Shown here one piece after another: positions 5,959 through 8,628 of a stretch of DNA of 8,628 bases. Source of the DNA: Candidatus Eiseniibacteriota bacterium (lineage in GTDB: Bacteria > Joyebacterota > Joyebacteria > Joyebacterales > Joyebacteraceae); assembly GCA_030609605.1 (NCBI GenBank), contig JAUWBY010000085.1:1-8628 (forward strand), given 5' to 3'. The translations under genes and the position numbers were made by a program. The first letter of the stretch is position 1. The number at the start of each line of letters is the position of its first letter. The notes beneath the pieces are model-generated. The model did not search any database, was not told the DNA's origin, and saw only the letters and a program-made list of their open reading frames with translations.

Positions 5959-6774
5959 ATGCAAGATCGCAGACCAATCCTCGCCGACCTGGAAGTGCTC
6001 TTCCACGCGATTTCGCAGGCAGTGAGACACCACAACGGCCACTTCGTGGGAGAAACCACGACGAACCCCAAAGGGGACCGCGTAAGGCAGTTCGACCTTG
6101 CGGCCGACCGGGCGGCCCGCGTCTGCCTTTCTCACCGTTTCCCCTACCCGGTACTCCTCCTCTCCGAAGAGGGAGAGCCTCGGAGGTTCGGGGATGGAGA
6201 GCCCGAATTCGTCATGGTGCTCGATCCGGTCGACGGATCTGACAACCTCGCCCGTGGAATCCCGCTCGCCGGGACGGCAGTGGCCCTCATCCCTTCAGGC
6301 GAACCGATCGCCACCGGAGCAGTCCGGTACGCTCTTGTGGGTGATCTGTTCACAGGCGACAGATGGGTTGCGGAGCGCGGGCAGGGAGCGTTCAGGAACG
6401 GTGTACGGATTCACTCCAGTCGGGCGATGAAACTCGAAGGAGCTACAGTCAGCTGTGAGCTGAACCATTTCGCAGTGGAGGCCCATCTTGCCGGGACGCT
6501 CTCGCGGGCGCGGGCGGTCCGCACGCTGGGCTGCGCCAGCCGGGCACTTTCCATGGTTGCAGACGGCAGCCTCGACGCCCATCTGGATGTGCGCGGCCGC
6601 CTCACGCCGGAGAATTTCCTGGCTCCCTCTCTCATCGTGGCGGAGGCGGGAGGGCTGCTTACCAATCCTGAGGGGAAGGCCATCCCTGCGATCCGGTCCC
6701 TCACAGAACGCTATTCGATCGTAGCCGCCGCCACGCCTGAACTTCATGCGGCCCTAATCAGTGAGCTGAAATGA
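5959..6774 (+). CDS. Inositol monophosphatase-family phosphatase
   Basis: This 271-residue protein has the usual length of the family of Mg2+-dependent sugar and inositol phosphatases. Visible motifs are KGDRVRQFDLAADRAA (38-53), LLSEEGE (67-73, with E70/E71 as metal ligands), the core DPVDGSDNL (89-97, with D89 and D92 as metal ligands) and the C-terminal LIVAEAGG (225-232). The canonical W-D before that last motif, whose Asp binds the second metal, reads E218-N219 here (PENFLAPS). ATG 5959 follows GGAGAGG at very short spacing. Its TGA overlaps the next start as ATGA, so it is probably translationally coupled to the CDP-inositol-type synthase. The likely substrate is an inositol phosphate, either inositol-1-phosphate or the phosphorylated di-inositol product of the next enzyme. 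Family assignment is strong; substrate is inferred from context. Another sugar phosphate remains possible. Confidence 0.88.
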   Translation: MQDRRPILADLEVLFHAISQAVRHHNGHFVGETTTNPKGDRVRQFDLAADRAARVCLSHRFPYPVLLLSEEGEPRRFGDGEPEFVMVLDPVDGSDNLARGIPLAGTAVALIPSGEPIATGAVRYALVGDLFTGDRWVAERGQGAFRNGVRIHSSRAMKLEGATVSCELNHFAVEAHLAGTLSRARAVRTLGCASRALSMVADGSLDAHLDVRGRLTPENFLAPSLIVAEAGGLLTNPEGKAIPAIRSLTERYSIVAAATPELHAALISELK

Positions 6775-8177
6775 ATGCTGACACTCCGAGAACCGTGAGC
6801 GTCTCCCCCCCGTCCGCAGACCGCGTGCCGGCGGCGGTGATCCTCGCTGCAGGCGCGGGGATGCGGCTGCGCGAGGGAAACGGAGGAAGACCGAAACCGC
6901 TCACCCAGCTTCTGGGCCTCTCTCTTCTGGAACGCTCCATCCTTTCCTGCCGCGCCGCGGGCGTCCACGAATGCTACGTCGTTGTGGGGTACGCCCAGGA
7001 GAGGATTGTCCATCTCATCGATGAGCTGGAGACGCGCGATGACATCTCGATCACTGTCGTGCACAACCCCAACTGGGAGACGGGGAACGGGAGCTCGGCC
7101 CTGGCGGCCGTCTCCCACCTGACAGATCCGTTCCTGCTGCTGATGTGCGACCACGTCTTCGATCCGGCCATCCTCCGACTCCTCATGACGGCAGCCGACG
7201 GGTCGGACAACTGCCTCCTGGCGGTTGACCGGCACACCGAGGGGGTTTTTGATCTTGCGGACGCCACGAAGGTGCGGCTTGATGGCCAGTCCATCACGGC
7301 AATCGGCAAGGAACTCACTTCGTTCGACGGCGTCGATACGGGCCTCTTCCTCTGCTCCCAGGCTCTGCTCAGCGCACTTGAGAAGCCGACCGGCAGCGGC
7401 AAGCGCTCGTTGACCAGAGCGGTCCGGCACTTGATCGAAGAGAAGAAGATCAGAGCCGTCGATGTCGGTGACCGTTTCTGGCTGGATGTAGACACGCCCG
7501 AGAGCCTGAGCCACGCAAGGCGCCTCCTCTTGGCTAACCTCGCCAAGCCGTCCGAGGACGGGTTCGTTGCGCGCTGGCTGAACCGAAGGGTGTCACTTCG
7601 GCTGTCCTCACACCTCGCCGCTACTCGTCTCACCCCCGGCGCAATCACGCTCGCGAGTTTTCTGATGGCCCTTTCTGGCGCGGCGCTGTTCGCTGTCGGC
7701 AGCTATCTCTGGACGGTTCTCGCCGGGCTGCTTGTTCAACTAGCCTCGATCGTTGACGGCTGCGACGGTGAGATCGCCCGGCTCAAGTTCCAGACCAGCC
7801 GCTTCGGTGCGTGGGCCGATACGGTGCTCGACCGCTACGCAGACGTCGCAGTAGTGACAGGGATCTCCCTGGGGCATTGGCACACGCACCCGACCGCGTT
7901 CACGTTGCTCGGCGCCGTTCTCGCACTGACCGGCTTCATCCTGGCGAGCTACACGAAGAAGGAGTACGAACTCCGTTACGGAAGCAAACCGCCCAGTGGA
8001 CTACTGGCGAGGCTCAGCAAGAGGGACATGCGGCTCTTCGTTCTGTTTGCTGGAGCGCTTCTCAACCGGCCGTTCGAAACCATGGTCTTGGCCGGAGCGG
8101 CCTCTCATCTGGCGGTAGGTGCGCACTTCCTGACCGCCAGCAGAGACCGCAGGCTCAGTGAGCCACGGCTCCCCTGA
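6771..8177 (+). CDS. Bifunctional nucleotidyltransferase / CDP-alcohol phosphotransferase (IPCT-DIPPS-like)
   Basis: The protein of 468 residues has two domains. Residues 20-255 form a cytoplasmic sugar-nucleotidyltransferase-type domain: VILAAGAGMRLREGNGGRPK (23-42), NWETGNGSSA (101-110), CDH (126-128, metal-binding Asp), GVDTGLF (187-193) and WLDVDTP (237-243). Residues 262-460 form a polytopic CDP-alcohol phosphotransferase domain with a complete catalytic motif DG-x2-AR-x8-G-x3-D-x3-D: D332, G333, A336, R337, G346, D350, D354. This fusion is the layout of CTP:inositol-1-phosphate cytidylyltransferase / di-myo-inositol-1,3'-phosphate-1'-phosphate synthase. That enzyme makes CDP-inositol and then joins it to inositol-1-phosphate. 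The ATGA overlap with the upstream phosphatase supports a joint pathway. Inositol-1-phosphate synthase is not in the window. A different acceptor, such as a lipid, or a different polyol phosphate is possible; domain identity is secure, product inferred. Confidence 0.88.
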   Translation: MNADTPRTVSVSPPSADRVPAAVILAAGAGMRLREGNGGRPKPLTQLLGLSLLERSILSCRAAGVHECYVVVGYAQERIVHLIDELETRDDISITVVHNPNWETGNGSSALAAVSHLTDPFLLLMCDHVFDPAILRLLMTAADGSDNCLLAVDRHTEGVFDLADATKVRLDGQSITAIGKELTSFDGVDTGLFLCSQALLSALEKPTGSGKRSLTRAVRHLIEEKKIRAVDVGDRFWLDVDTPESLSHARRLLLANLAKPSEDGFVARWLNRRVSLRLSSHLAATRLTPGAITLASFLMALSGAALFAVGSYLWTVLAGLLVQLASIVDGCDGEIARLKFQTSRFGAWADTVLDRYADVAVVTGISLGHWHTHPTAFTLLGAVLALTGFILASYTKKEYELRYGSKPPSGLLARLSKRDMRLFVLFAGALLNRPFETMVLAGAASHLAVGAHFLTASRDRRLSEPRLP

Positions 8178-8210
8178 CTCCATCATGCTCTGACGTGGGG
8201 AGTGTGCCGA

Positions 8211-8242
8211 TTCCCTGAATCTCAGGACTAGATTCAGAGGAA
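8211..8242 (+). terminator. Imperfect 12-bp hairpin after the IPCT-DIPPS-like gene
   Basis: CTGAATCT (8215-8222) pairs with AGATTCAG (8230-8237) around a 7-base loop. TTCC (8211-8214) pairs with GGAA (8239-8242) past a single bulged A at 8238. It lies 33 bases after the stop at 8177 and 70 bases before the next start. No T-run follows, so it may attenuate rather than end transcription into the radical SAM gene. Confidence 0.4.
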
Positions 8243-8311
8243 CGGGACGGCAGGCTCTTTCTGATCTCTTCGCGATATCTGACCGGTGCACGCGTGCCCA
8301 AGGGAGACCGC

Positions 8312-8628
8312 ATGAAGACACTTCTCATCTATCCCCATTTTCCCGACACATTCTGGGGTTTCAAGCACGCCCTGAGGCTGATCCGCAAGAGAGCGGGCTC
8401 TCCGCCTCTCGGGCTTCTGACGGTCGCTGCCATGCTGCCGGACACGTGGCAACTGCGTCTCGTCGACCTCAACATCGGTGAACTCGGCGAGGACGACCTG
8501 GAATGGGCCGACTGCGCGATGGTAAGCGCGATGGTTGTGCAGCGTGATTCCGTCCGGCAGGTCATCGCTCGATGCAAGCAGAGCGGACTCACTGTCGTTG
8601 CCGGAGGTCCGCTCTTCTCAAGTGAGCA
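8312..8628 (+). CDS. B12-binding-type radical SAM protein, N-terminal part only
   Basis: ATG 8312 follows AGGGAG at about 5 bases, and the frame stays open to the right edge (105 codons). The product begins MKTLLIYPHFPDTFWGFKHA, followed by PPLGLLTVAAMLP (31-43) and LRLVDLNIGEL (49-59). WADCAMVSAMVVQRDSV (65-81) and VVAGGPLFS (95-103) complete the Rossmann-like B12-binding fold. This is the characteristic N-terminus of B12-binding-domain radical SAM proteins of the group that carries a C-terminal DUF4070, which also includes hopanoid methylases. The CxxxCxxC iron-sulfur motif is expected beyond the window and cannot be checked. The gene follows the inositol-type operon in the same direction after 134 bases that contain a hairpin, so co-transcription is possible but unproven. 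The family call is good; the reaction is unknown. Confidence 0.82.
   Translation, partial: MKTLLIYPHFPDTFWGFKHALRLIRKRAGSPPLGLLTVAAMLPDTWQLRLVDLNIGELGEDDLEWADCAMVSAMVVQRDSVRQVIARCKQSGLTVVAGGPLFSSE

Noticed and set aside
5786..5977. Minus-strand 63-residue frame with a hydrophobic C-terminal half
   Set aside because: It has no ribosome site, starts inside the phosphatase gene on the opposite strand, and shows no recognisable family.

Overview
The window is GC-rich bacterial DNA with Shine-Dalgarno leaders, sigma70-like promoters, a Sec signal peptide and several large inner-membrane proteins. The secreted-protein style and the mix of families suggest a Gram-negative bacterium from an uncultivated lineage, possibly of the FCB/Eisenbacteria kind. 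That placement is a guess from style, because no marker gene is present. No phage, insertion sequence, CRISPR array, tRNA or rRNA was seen.

Left half (minus strand, about 1-4290): three consecutive genes read leftward. First comes a large membrane-anchored protein with a C-terminal sulfatase/alkaline-phosphatase-superfamily domain (4162 to 2054). It is followed by a polytopic membrane protein of GT-C-like character (1924 to 881), then a second GT-C-like polytopic protein that runs off the left edge (781 to 1). The first two genes have near-identical extended -10 promoters in front of them. Together they look like a locus that builds or decorates a cell-surface glycan or lipid.

Middle (4163-5958): a divergent promoter region of about 400 bases leads rightward to a small secreted protein (4590-5228). 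Its best start signal, a perfect ribosome site and ATG at 4569, is followed two codons later by an in-frame TAG. A perfect 14-bp hairpin lies after the gene. About 630 bases without a recognisable gene follow, ending in a good promoter (5727-5755) and a leader of about 200 bases.

Right half (plus strand, 5959-8628): an inositol-monophosphatase-family gene overlaps by 4 bases a gene for a fused nucleotidyltransferase plus CDP-alcohol phosphotransferase. The fusion has the layout of the bifunctional CTP:inositol-1-phosphate cytidylyltransferase / di-myo-inositol-phosphate-phosphate synthase. The pair would make CDP-inositol, join it to an alcohol acceptor, and remove a phosphate, giving an inositol phosphodiester (a soluble solute or a lipid head group). 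After a hairpin-containing gap, a B12-binding-type radical SAM protein begins at 8312 and runs off the right edge.
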